Assembly: GCA_015178975.1 (NCBI GenBank)
Contig: WHVD01000011.1
Span: 124,001 to 188,000 of the forward strand
Source: Hysterangium stoloniferum
Taxonomy: Eukaryota > Basidiomycota > Agaricomycetes > Hysterangiales > Hysterangiaceae
DNA: 64,000 bases
Direction: 5' to 3'
Shown: positions 1 to 10,499 of the stretch, one piece after another
Position numbering within the stretch: position 1 is the first letter of the stretch
How the letters are laid out: the number at the start of each line of letters is the position of its first letter
Notes under the pieces: generated by a model
The model's database searches: none
What the model saw: only the letters and a program-made list of their open reading frames with translations
Told to the model about the DNA's origin: nothing
Program-made: the position numbers and the translations under genes

Positions 1-444
1 CCTTCTGTGGCATAATACCAGTATCATGCGTAGACTGAAGCCATGGCTTACGTGTGACGTGGAAGCTGAGGATGAGTTCATAATTCATTTTTAAGAAGAA
101 TTCATGGTGATATCTATTTGATTGGAATAAAATCCAGATGATCAAACATTAACCAAGGATATGCTATGATTAAATTGACTAATGACCCACGCTATTGAAA
201 ACGTGTCGCCGTAAGATATCGCCCCTTTGGATGATCGAAGTTGACACAATCCCATGATGAAAAGTAGGCCAGGTCATCCAAATTTCTAGATGAAAATGTT
301 CGATATGTCATGGGCAAAATAGATCTTACACGGCAGGGGTCATCGTAGACTTGATGTATATAATATTTGATGACCAAATGGGTTCATGTCATGGTAGATA
401 CTCCTTTGAAAGTGGTTGTCTATAATTAACGGCCCAGAGGTCGT
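1..444. other. flanking sequence with no supported gene
   Basis: No reading frame here resembles a known family. A 61-codon frame on the minus strand (192-377) has no recognisable domain and no clear splice context. The stretch lies just 3' of the HD-domain gene and probably holds its 3' UTR and an intergenic spacer. Confidence 0.4.
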
Positions 445-1375
445 TTAATCTATTAGAGCATCGACCTCGCGATCCACAGCAGAGAGGAATTGCAGCATCT
501 GACAAATCCCGTTAGTACAACATTTACCCAGAAAAATTAATGGAGACCGGTTAGAGATATGTCTCACAAATTGGTGTCGCTCTTGACCCATACGCATACC
601 CGACTCAGTCTTCAGGCGCTCCTTGATTTTGAGGAGCTTATCATGAAAGTGATCGATTGCTGACGAGCCCTGACGGTCATCGCCCTCTGGAACATGCAAT
701 GGACTGTCATAAATAATGTAAATGCACGGTTTTGTTGTCTCAGAGTAGATGCATCTACCGATTTTTGGCTGCGCTGAATGCGGCACATCGCATTACGCCT
801 GTGAAGCCACCCAATACATTAACCCATGACCATTGTATCAATTATAGCTTCTCTTACCAATTGCACCAATGGCATCTAATCTGTCCGCATCCTGTACGCA
901 ATGCAATTCCACGCATGATTTGTGCCATTCAGTTATTTTATCATCCTCGCGGAGTTTTCTTTCGGTGGTCCACGACACATTGTCAATAATGCGCATAATG
1001 AGGATGGCCCGACCATCAAGAAAGAGATCTATGCCTGTTTTCGAGGCTGCATTGCGGAAAAATGGGTCTAGGAATTTGTCGGTGGTATCGCCTGATGTAT
1101 TATATTTTTTGTCCAGAACATCGTGGAATAGTGCGGCCAGTTCAACAACAAGAAGATCTGGCTGAGAAGGTTGGGCGCGTGCAAGTGCCATAGCTGTTTT
1201 ACGGACGCGATATACTGTGCATCCCAGCTCTTGAGACTTTTTGGCTGGCAGCAAATGCGTTGAAGTTCGCACCATGTAATGCGTCGTGCGACGGATCGTA
1301 TCCTCCCATAACTTTCTCCATTAATTCTTCAGCAAGGACAACTATTTTCTTCTCCTCTAAACTAGGATAAGTCAT
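445..1375 (-). CDS. HD-domain metal-dependent phosphohydrolase (YedJ-like)
   Basis: Predicted cytosolic HD-superfamily hydrolase acting on phosphate esters; the substrate is unknown. The HD signature is complete once spliced: His in DALHVYRVRKT, His-Asp in ALFHDVLDKKY, and the distal Asp in VQDADRLDAIGAIG. The start at 1375 gives MTYPSLEEKK and lies 5' of the first metal His. About four short introns are needed. One after SHDALH joins it to VYRVRK; one follows IGAIG; one after AAKN restores the phase into PLHVPEGDD and removes an in-frame TAG; a 69-nt intron joins RHQF to MLQFLSAVD near the end. The frame ends in TAA at 445-447. Length is about 220 residues, normal for the YedJ-type family. 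It is divergent from the ZIP gene at 1482, so the two starts share an upstream region of about 105 bp. The family call is firm; the biological role is not known. Confidence 0.85.
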
Positions 1376-1481
1376 TGTAAAAATTAGGATGAGTAAAGTA
1401 AATTGGTAACCAAGTAATTGATGTTTTTATAAAGACATTCATTTTAGAACTCCGCTACTTTCACCTCTTCTCCCGGCCATA

Positions 1482-3414
1482 ATGCTGCTTAGACACAGAG
1501 CTAATAATGCTGTTCTAGCACAGTTATTCCTAATGTTTCTAGCCATTTTTATTTGCAGTGCACACGCAAAAAACGCCGACGAGCCGTTGGTCATCAATGT
1601 AAGTCGTACCAGGATGGAGTTGAACATGATCATGCTGAATTGGCTACTCTCTTGATGTGCTCAGGAGCAAGACATACAAAATTCAGAACCTGTTCGGCAG
1701 TTGACTGCGCTGAAAGAAGAGCTTGAAGAGGAAGCGTCGAAACTCACGCGACAGGTCTTTGCATGGTTGTTTCCTTTTGGTCCAGCTTGGAACTCAGTCT
1801 TAGGAACTTTCTACATTAGCTCGTATGTGCAATATTTTTGCTGTACATACTCATTATTTAGTCGCAAACAGCGTCCCCAATATGATACTTGCATTTATCC
1901 CCGCTCAGATTAGCCCGAATACCTTGAATACCATGACTGCATTTGCTGTTCGTGCTTCCGATACACGGAGCACTAAGCGATCTAACGCGTTTTCTGCATT
2001 TTAGACCGGTGGATTGCTATCCGACGTTTTCTTGCATCTCGTTCCACACTCGTTTTTAGGAGAATCACAAGGTGGAGGGGTTCGTTTAGTCCTCGTGGAG
2101 GAGAAGCGCAACATTCTTGTTGGGTAAATTCATACATTTGCGCGTGGGGGGTGGATGTAATAAGCTTTACCCACAGCCTCGCTATTTTTATTGGCTTTGC
2201 TGCATTCTTCGTGAGTGGACTGTTTTATCATACCGTGCATCACGCTGGACAGAATCGGACAGATTATGGAAAAGTCGCTTCGCGTTCTAGGCGGCGAGGA
2301 GGAGGGCCATTCCCATTCACACTCGCACTCGCACTCTCCTCCAACCAGCGTATCAAGTGCTGTGGAGTCTTCTTCGAAAGATGGGCTACGGGCCCGGAAG
2401 GACAAAGGGGGTGCTCCAGTAGAGGAACCCATCGAGGGAAAGGTCAATGCACCATCAAAGCTTTCGTGTGTAGCTTTACCGATCTGTTTGAGTCTTCACT
2501 TAACATGGTCCATAGTGCATATCTGAATCTATTTGGCGATTTCGTCCATAATATCACTGATGGTCTTGCGTATGTCCGTGCCTCCAGCGCCTTGGACCTG
2601 TCTATAACATTTTCAGGATGGCCGCATCTTTTTATTCATCACCTTTAATTGGCGCCACAACCACATTGGCTTGTTTTGCACATGAAATACCCCATGAAAT
2701 AGCGGACTACTCGATTCTTGTGCGATCTGGATTCACCAAACGTCAAGCCATGCAATCGCAATATCTCACAGCTGTCGGCGCCTTCGTGCGTAATTTATTT
2801 AGTTTTTGTCTAATTTGTCACCTCTGACGTGATCGTCTTGCTCTAGGTCGGGTATGAAAGTCATCTGGCAACTGTGTAGTCCTATAACTAAATATCTACA
2901 GGACATTCATGGGTATCGCGATTCATAATATGTCAGCTGGTGAGGGTGGGACCGAACCGTCGTTAGATTTAGCTGCCGCATTGCGGAGGGACGCGAGTGG
3001 TCTTTTAGGCACTACGGTGCAATATGGCGAGCTGGTCAGTAAAACTTTGTTGTCATAGTATTCTGCTTGAACCAAACCCTCCGAGCTAGGTTATTCCATT
3101 TGTCGCAGGCGGATTTTTATACATCGGCGCTGTTGCAGTCTTGCCAACGTATGCCTGTCAAGTTAAATTCACGAAGAACTGATACAATTTTAGAAATCCA
3201 GTCTTCTTGCCGAAAGTAAAAGCGCAAAGCAGGCTCTACGGGAGGTACGATGGCTGCAGTTTATATTTCTCCTCGCTGACAAGGTATTTTATCATGTTTA
3301 GTTTGTTGCGATGGCCATCGGTGTCGCTTGTATGCTCGCTGTTGCGTGAGTACTGTTGGTCTGCTTTGTGTTGGCCGTCTTTACTGATTTATTTTAAACA
3401 GATGGAACGAGTAG
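1482..3414 (+). CDS. ZIP-family zinc transporter (SLC39A7/Yke4-like)
   Basis: Membrane transporter that moves zinc, and perhaps other divalent metals, toward the cytosol, probably from the ER or Golgi. The first exon (MLLRHRANNAVLAQLFLMF) is a hydrophobic signal-like segment. Later exons carry TGGLLSDVFLHLVPHSF (a ZIP membrane helix with a metal-site His), a His/Ser loop HSHSHSHSH typical of the cytosolic metal-sensing loop, the HNITDGLA motif, and HEIPHEIADY, the signature dinuclear metal motif of the LIV-1/SLC39A7 group. The last helices are GGFLYIGAVAVLPT and FVAMAIGVACMLAVA, ending WNE and TAG at 3412-3414. About nine introns are needed; clear ones include 1599-1664 and one from 3346 to just before the final TGG codon. 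Expected length is roughly 400 residues. It is transcribed away from the HD-domain gene, whose start lies 107 bp upstream. A non-zinc substrate is possible. Confidence 0.88.
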
Positions 3415-3558
3415 TTTTGCAAATATGGTCACGACTGGCTGTAGTCGAGCCTGAACTGGTTATCGACCAGGATATTCTTTAGAAGTGTCAGCTCACTCTA
3501 TGCGTTGGGACATTCAGTTCACATTCACTCCTTGAATTTACGTGTAAAGGCCTAATAT

Positions 3559-5738
3559 TTATCGAACGCACTCCTTAAGGGTTAACTGCCAATCTAAAAT
3601 TACCTCAGTCCGCTTTCTCTGGGCAATTTTAAGGACCGGCTTGGATGACGCCTGTTTCCTGGGTGTCGGGGAACCCGATAGCTGATACTCCTTCATCACT
3701 AACCATCTCTGCATTTCGTCTGGGATCTGTGCCTGAGTTGCCAAGGGTGAATGCCGTGGAGAAAAATCGATATATTTGCCTTATACTTAACTTCGGCAGG
3801 AGAATTTTAAAATATGGCCATGGGTTGAATAAACGAGCACATTCGGATAACCGATAGTCAGATCATCGTCTGGGGATTGGATGGCTTTGTGGCCTTTGAA
3901 CATTTGGACTATCTGTTTATAGAAGGTAGGGGAAAATGGAAGTAGGGTAAACCATATTAGACGAAGACCAAAGCACACTGAGGGATTTCCAACCAGTCAT
4001 TCAACCGAACGCACGTTCCGTCACACCAGTCACACTTATGTTTTTTCACATTCAACCCTGTCCAGGATGGCCATGATGTTATCTGCAGAGTTTATGGAAC
4101 CATATAAAATCTTCATGTTTTAAGCCTCTCTCTTGGGAAGATTTTTTCTCTTGTGTTGCCTCTCGTACAACTCCCCGGTCATCGCGTTAACGGAAAAAGA
4201 GAAGGACAGACTGGTTGTTTGCAACTTTAACTTGGCAGTGTACACAACCATGCCAGAACATGCTTTCGAGGTTTAATTCCGATTATGTTGACCAAGCTTA
4301 GTTCTGTGCGGTATTTGTCAAAACAAAGTAAAAGAGGTTCTGACATTGACGTAGACGTTCTTGGATTAGTAGGTGAGGTACTTTGATTATACATTTCAAA
4401 TGAACGTTCGTGTGTATGCTTTGATATCTCTAGCAAGAACGCCTTCCTAATATTACTTGTCTCCTAGATACGCCTAAGCTTGTCTATCCCATTCATGTTC
4501 GGCTCTTTGTGGCGAATGTCGGACAGTTGTGAGATTAATTGGAAGACTCGATCTTTACGGCCTCTGAATATTGAACGTTCGTCTGCAATTGATTTATTAT
4601 GTATGATGAGTCGTATCTGAAGTGATCGGGATTTCGGATGCCCTTTGCCATTCTTCGCATCCCATTTCTTGCGGGCCGTTTCTGGGATGGTTGGGATTTC
4701 GGATATATTCATATCCCATTTCTCGCAAGTCCTCATGCTATAGTCCTTTAATGGACTCATTCTCAGTCGCATCTTTTCGTTCTTTTCTCACGGAGATTTA
4801 TCGGAAATAGGTCTATTATGATATCGCCCTTCGAGGACGTGAATCCGTGCAAATGGACGATGACTTTTTGCTTGGTCAATGATCGATTATGATGCAGTTG
4901 TATACTAGAGCCAGGGTAGCCACTCAAAGTACTTGTCCATGGTTCCGAAGGTCGGGGTAGTGTGAAAGGCATCGGATCAAGACCCGATGTCCGTGACGTG
5001 GTAAAAGTTGGATTGCGATGTTGCACACTGCCATCACTACAATTCTTGTACGTCAACTTGGTGTGCTTCTCGTTAAAACTTTGATATGCCTTGGATGATG
5101 CTCATGTTCATGGGCTCTTCGCCATGTGTTCTGATGGTTCCTTTTGCTCAGGTCTTCCATCAGGTCATGTGGATGGCCCATGTTGAGCTAAACTCGGCAA
5201 CAATGGGATCGGAAGCCGGGAAGAGGGGCCGAGTTCAAAACGTGATACATATAGGGAATGCAACTCTCAAGGAACGACGATTTCGTACACCCAGGCAATC
5301 AAGCACAGAAATCCTTTAATCAAAAGAACGGGATGTTATTGGCGAGCTGTTTGGATTTTATTACAGTCGACAGATGCGGGTTGACGTGAGTAGCTGTTCC
5401 ATTCTGTTTTCCACGTGGCCTTTCTTGAAGGTGGCGGTTATGGGCCTGCATCCACAAACATACGTAAAAATGAGTCTCGCGTTGTTCACATCTGAGGAAC
5501 GTTCGTGCGGGGATTAATATTCTGGCATGCGACGTTGAAGACTGTCAATAGAAATCCCCGCACGGCCACGTTCGCGCTTACCGAGTTCTTTGCTCCCCAC
5601 CACACTCGGTGTCGGCAATATTTCGAAGGGCTGGTGCGGGTATAATGCGTCGCGATAACGGTTAGCACTGGTGTCGAATGAATGAAAATTTCTTATTTTG
5701 TCCCTGCGCGCCGGTCCTGTTCGGCTCCGACACGACAC
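3559..5738 (-). CDS. possible uncharacterised spliced gene
   Basis: I do not recognise this gene. The minus strand carries several successive open segments that could be exons. They are 5738-5514 (starting MSCRSRTGPARRDKIRN), about 5445-5320 (AHNRHLQERPRGKQNG, after a plausible acceptor), about 5100-4763 (ASSKAYQSFNEKHTKLTY followed by a Ser/Thr/Pro-rich stretch), 4772-4464 (basic, with TCEKWDMNISEIPTIPE) and 3744-3559 (ATQAQIPDEMQRWLVMK). Candidate GT/AG sites lie between them, but I could not prove one continuous frame. No domain, signal peptide or membrane segment is evident. It would be tail-to-tail with the ZIP gene and divergent from the NUDIX gene. It could equally be a decayed gene or chance frames, so the extent is tentative. 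Confidence 0.25.
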
Positions 5739-5739
5739 A

Positions 5740-6190
5740 TGAATTGGATAAAGACCCCTGTTGCTTACTCTGAAGAAATAATGTTGGCTATGTCTGGTCG
5801 CCTGTTTGGTGATGACATCAGGTGGCAGAGCTTCGCTTCCTCTTCCTGCCCAGGTACCATACCTGGGAACGTAGCACCGACATTAATAGTCTAATTATGA
5901 CTCGGGTAAAATAGCTGTACTTGTTATATAATTATCAATTATCCGGTATGTATGACGATGGACTGAGGAATGAATGTTTGGGGAGCTCGCTTACGTATGA
6001 CGCACGTTCGTCGGCAGCCCGTCCGTCCCCAGCCCGAAAAAAAAGGTAAAAGAGTGAAAAAGACGTGCGGAAAATATGCAGTTTATACATAGCAGATCTC
6101 GGGCCTGCCTCCGCCGCGTCTACTACTAATAGCTGGGACACTCACTACACCACCCCAACCTTCCTCCTCTATCCTTCATCGTATTCCACC
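5740..6190. other. intergenic spacer upstream of the NUDIX gene
   Basis: No gene is seen here. The stretch holds the presumed promoter of the NUDIX gene at 6191. CGTTCG/GTTCG pentamers and hexamers recur between about 5570 and 6560, but I cannot assign them to a known factor. A pyrimidine-rich run at about 6150-6180 precedes the ATG, as is common at fungal transcription starts. Confidence 0.4.
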
Positions 6191-6887
6191 ATGGGTAAAG
6201 GTGACACTACTCGCCCACGGGTCGTATGTTGTGCCATTCCTGTCGCAAGAGCAGCGGGCAAGGTCCTCGTTATAACGTCGCGAAAACGGCAACACTGGGT
6301 CTGTAAGTTACCTTCCCTCGCATATGTCCAGCGCTGTTTTGCTAATTTTTGCGTCGCTCGTGCGTGTTCGCATGTCTGTCTGTGTCTCAGTTCCAAAAGG
6401 TGGTTGGGAGCCGACGGACAAGACGTTGGAGGCGGCGGCACAGCGGGAGGCATTCGAAGAAGGTCCGGGTCTTTGTTTTCTGTGCGCGTTGCGCCTCAAC
6501 CTCATATAATCTCCTTCATTCCTTCGACATGTTCGCGTTTAACGTTCGCGCTTAACGCACGCGTTGCTTTTACACATTGAAACGATGCTTCAACCGCATT
6601 CGGATCATCAACCACGCACCACGACCACACCACAACCATAAACTAACTCTTTACACCCACATGTAGCTGGCGTATATGGCACTATTACGCGCTATGTAAC
6701 CACAATCCCTTCGCCCACCGCAACGTACCACTTTTACGAACTCGATGTGACAGGCCTGCTCGACCAGTGGCCAGAGGCGCACGAACGACGGCGTGAATGG
6801 GTCGATTTTGGCGAGGGATTAAGGAGATGTCAGTGGAAGCCCGAATTGGCGCAGGCGTTGATGATGACGAGTTTTGCACCGAGGTAG
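6191..6887 (+). CDS. NUDIX hydrolase, diphosphoinositol polyphosphate phosphohydrolase-like
   Basis: Predicted to remove a phosphate from diphosphoinositol polyphosphates and dinucleoside polyphosphates (Aps1/Ddp1 type). Three exons are modelled: 6191-6302, 6391-6462 and 6667-6887. Exon 1 encodes MGKGDTTRPRVVCCAIPVAR and the strand VLVITSRKRQHW. Exon 2 encodes FPKGGWEPTDKTLEAA and then QREAFEE, so the NUDIX box (G-x5-E-x7-REx2EE-x-G) is complete when exon 3 supplies the Ala-Gly. Exon 3 continues VYGTITRYVTTIPSP and TYHFYELDVTGLLDQWPE, then RRREWVDFGEGLRRCQWKPE, matching the family's C-terminal part, and ends in TAG at 6885-6887. The product is about 134 residues, short but normal for single-domain members. 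The second intron (204 nt) is long for this locus. A GGA/GAA microsatellite follows directly in the 3' UTR. Confidence 0.87.
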
Positions 6888-7413
6888 AGGTACGAGGATT
6901 AAGCGGAAGAAGAGGAGGAGGAGGAGGAGGAGGGGGAAGAAGAAGAAGGGATCGTATACCACTGATAACTGGCACGACATACTGAACAACGCACAATCGC
7001 ACGCAGCACCGCTCACCACTTTTTTTTTCGACAAAAATCATAAGGTTCGCGTATAATTTTGACCATCGACGCCGCACATACAACTCATCGACGCATACTC
7101 ATTGCACTTTTATCAATGTTTCACCCTCCCCCTCTGTGGCTCATGTAGTATCATTATCATATCGCTCTCGCCGTAATCGATTGTTCTGTTCAAGTTCTAT
7201 GCCTCCATATTATTTACTAGTGGGTTGTCTAATTTGAAATTGCATTGGTACCGTACCAGCAGGTGCATTTTTGGACCGATTACTGTATGTTTTATTTGAC
7301 GTTGTGTGAACAGTTGCAAAGAAAATACATGTATACTTGGACATAAGTAATAAGAAATGCTCCCGAGGATATTCGAGTGAGTCGGATGACAAGGCCACAG
7401 CGACAAGTTGCTC
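6888..7413. other. convergent intergenic region with GGA/GAA microsatellite
   Basis: This spacer separates two genes that converge (NUDIX and bHLH), so it should hold both 3' UTRs and terminators. About 6905-6950 is an imperfect GGA/GAA run, with a T run at about 7018-7028. Frames across the run on either strand are low-complexity and not believable as genes. Confidence 0.6.
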
Positions 7414-8471
7414 TTACTCTTCGTCACTGTCGCGGAACACTTCCCCATTCGTGTCGACCATAAGCCCCTGGCCGCCGTCCCATTCCCTTTCCCAGAGCGG
7501 GGGGAGCGATGCGTTGGGATGTAGTGCAGGATGGCCAGGGCCAAGAACCGAGCAAACATGCTCTAGGCGTGATGTGAGGGCCGCTTTCTCGTCGAGCAGG
7601 CCCTGAATATGCTCGATTGCTGCACGAAACGGGAAACGCCGGATTGAGAAACCGACATTCACATCCCAAAAGGCATCGGAAAAAGCCACTCACTCTTTTG
7701 CAATACGACATTCTCGCTCCGTGGCCCTGCGCGTCCATCCATCTTTTCTGCGCCCTCGTCCTTCATTCGTCTTTTCCTCCCGCTGCCACTGCCACTGCCA
7801 CTACCGCTGCCTCCGCCGCCACCCGTGCCGGGCGTCCCACTACTGCTCGCCTCCTCTTCCGTCCGAATCGCCTCCCGCAGCGCCGGAATCGTCTCACACA
7901 GCGCCTCATACCCCCGCCGGATATTCGCCCGCCGCTTCTGCTCGCTCTGTATATGATTCGCCTTCTTCTGCTGCGCGGTCAGCAGCGGCGGTTTGCTCGG
8001 CGGCGGCGGCGGGTGGCGTGCCTGTGCTTGTGTGGGTGGCGCGACCGGGGACGGCGATCGTCGCGGCCGTTTCGCTAGCTGGGGGTTCTGCGGACTCCGC
8101 TGCGGCTGTCGCTGCGATAGCGCGGGTGCGATGGTCCGGTGGGTCGCTGTGGAGGTCGACGGCTGCTGTGGCTCGGGTGGGCTATGGATTTGGGGTGCAG
8201 GAAACTTCGGCGGGGAGTGCAAAGCGATCAGCTCTTTCGTCGCCTTCGCTAGACTGGTATTTCCAGAAGGGGGGGAGGAAATTGGAAATCCAAAGTTGGT
8301 GTGTAGCCAGTCTGTCTCGTTGATGGCCGATGTGGTTAAAAAGGACTCGAAGACATGTCGTTCGCTGGGAGTGAGGAGGGCGTGTCGTTCATTCGGAGTG
8401 AGCTCGATCGTTGTCGACATGAAATTATCAGCTGCACTTGAAGCTGGCTGAGGAGGCGATCCGTCTTGCAT
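7414..8471 (-). CDS. bHLH transcription factor (E-box binding, Mlx/Ino4-like)
   Basis: Nuclear DNA-binding regulator. Exon 1 is 8471-7694, a 74-nt intron follows (7693-7620), and exon 2 is 7619-7414, ending in TAA. The basic region KKANHIQSEQKRRANIRR has the His, Glu and Arg spacing expected for CACGTG-type E-boxes. Helix 1 is GYEALCETIPALREAI. The loop is long and full of Gly/Ser repeats. Helix 2 (ENVVLQKTIEHIQGLL) forms only after splicing, which confirms the intron, and it runs into a short leucine-zipper-like tail (DEKAALTSRLEHV). The N-terminal half is Ser/Pro/Gln-rich, as in activation domains. A second in-frame ATG at about 8420 (MSTTIELTPNERHALL) could be the real start. A dispersed repeat begins only about 50 bp upstream of the ATG, so the promoter may be disturbed. 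The target genes are unknown. Confidence 0.85.
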
Positions 8472-8520
8472 GTGAAAAGAATGAGTGCTGGATTATGTCA
8501 GCAACCGTGAGACTCACCGA

Positions 8521-9960
8521 GAATACACAAGGCTGTGACCCGTGGGGGGCAAGCCCCCACCATGCTACCACCCCACAACTTTACTCAGTCGCTTTGCGAC
8601 CTGGTGAATCAATAATAATGTCTTTAAACACTACATCAGCAGTTATATCTGTCTTCAAATTGTTGGAATTTGTGGTTCAGAACATTATGTACCCACATGT
8701 ATCCATAATAGTCCCTATCCATGTCTGTGACTCTGTCCAGTATGCGGTCGTCTGAGTTCGGTTACTTCTGGTAACCAGTCTGTGTCTGTGTCCGAGTGGT
8801 GGTCTATTTGTCCACTAGCTAGGGTCACTATTATGTGCCCCGATCCCCCTTCTATTCTATCCTTTTAATACGAATAGCATTTTCAAATACTTGAGCACAT
8901 AACCTTTGTATTATCTTCTGTGACCACTTCTGTACATTCCAGCTTTCCATTTATTCTCATTCAGAGACTTATTTTAAAGTGATTAATGTTTACATTATTC
9001 AGAATTATATATATTATATACTTTTGTAAATTCACTGAACCTAAAAAATGTAAGTCAATCTCCTTTTGGAACCTTGCTGAATACTTACTCATGGATCAAT
9101 AATAACATTCTTAAATACTACATATTTGGCTTGGAATAATATTTTCATTCTTAATTTGTTTCTCTTCATACCCCACTTTCCTTCCATTCCACTCATGTCT
9201 GTCATTGAATCTTTTAGTATAAATTATTGTCTTGTATTCTACTAATCTCCAGTTCAAACATTGATTTAGAACCACATTGTTCAGGCCCCTATGTGTATTT
9301 TCAGCCTACATATACTGTCCTCTAGTATGGTGATACTCAGCAACACACCCACTTAATGCTTTCCTTTTCCAGCCACTCTATCTCAGTTCTGTTCTAATGA
9401 CATTCTATTATTCATTGCATCACTTCACCATATTATTTGCCATCTCAGAATATTGATCTTTTTTTTGTTGTCTTGTATTCCTCTTCTTAATATTCAGTTC
9501 TGTTTCCCAATTTCCTTTGTTCTGTGAATATCAAATTTCCACTTTCAGCTCTGTGCTTCCATTTATTTTAGTATACATAAAATCCCATGATGTACACTAC
9601 TATCCTTCAGTTTGAATATTGACTTACATAAAATACTCATGTAGAATCCCACTCTCATCTTTAGAGGTGTATGCAATAATACCTTCATTTACTTTTAAGT
9701 GCTGTTCATACTGCTTAATCCTTTTGCTAGTGTCTGCCAGACTGAGACTTATGTATGACCCTTTTTGACCTTAGCCTCTGAACCTGCCCCCCCATTTACA
9801 GCTACATTTTTAGAATCCCCTCTCATGTTTAGAAGCTGATGGAATAATACCTTCAAAGTATTGTTCATACTGCTTAATCCTTTTGCTGGTGTCTGGTCAG
9901 ACTGAGACTTACTCCCTTTGCAAGCTTAGCCATGGAGCCCAATTTATAACTACAGTAAGT
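8521..9960 (+). repeat. dispersed GC-hairpin repeat, copy 1
   Basis: This begins with a GC-rich head containing two hairpins: GTGGGGGGCAAGCCCCCAC (8542-8560) and GTCGC-TTT-GCGAC (8588-8600). An AT-rich body of about 1.4 kb follows. The same head and body recur at about 20156-22110 (head GTGGGGGACAAGCCCCCAC), part of the body recurs at 23377-24900, and a reverse-strand piece is at about 44830-45290. No coding capacity is seen. The right edge is approximate. It may be a non-autonomous transposon (Helitron-like or MITE-like), but I found no terminal inverted repeats. Confidence 0.6.
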
Positions 9961-10390
9961 GTCATTATATGTACTTCCTGGTACATACTTTGTTGCTTGT
10001 TTTGAAGTACTGGAGCATCTGACAGTTTTGTGCAGGGTGGAACATGCTGTATGTTGAAGTTTTAAGCTCCACTTCTCTTTAGTAACTGGAATTTTTCCCA
10101 CTTTGTCCCACTCTTAACACTTCCCTCTAATACATACATCCTCTTTGGGAAAACCTTTTGTAATTATGGAGAATTGAGCAATTCCACAGTTTGCTTGCAT
10201 TTGATCAGTTGGTACTTCATTTTTGATTCAAGTAGTTGAAGTGATTGGTTTTTGAACTGGTTGCAATTATTTGCTTTGATTGGAAATTTCCCTTTTTATT
10301 TTGACTTAATGTATTTTATTTTGATTTTTCTGATTTCCTTTTATTTTGAAGCATTTTATTGTCATTTAATATTGTCATTTAATTTTGATT
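9961..10390. other. T-rich spacer, no gene seen
   Basis: AT-rich sequence with increasing TTTTGATT and ATTTTATTTTGA words that lead into the TATTC microsatellite. No open frame here has recognisable content. Confidence 0.5.
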
Positions 10391-10484
10391 TATTCTATTC
10401 TATTCTATTCTATTCTATTCTATTCTATTCTATTCTATTCTATTCTATTCTATTCTATTCTATTCTATTCTATTCTATTCTATT
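10391..10484 (+). repeat. TATTC microsatellite (18 copies)
   Basis: Eighteen uninterrupted copies of the pentamer TATTC run from 10391 to 10480, with a partial unit after them. The lack of interruptions suggests a young or actively slipping array. Confidence 0.97.
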
Positions 10485-10499
10485 TTGATTTGAAAAAGG

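Noticed and set aside
2130-2648. Frames on both strands across the ZIP gene His-rich loop
   Set aside because: The phase coding HSHSHSH continues into HNITDGLA and HEIPHE after splicing; the other phases are shadows.
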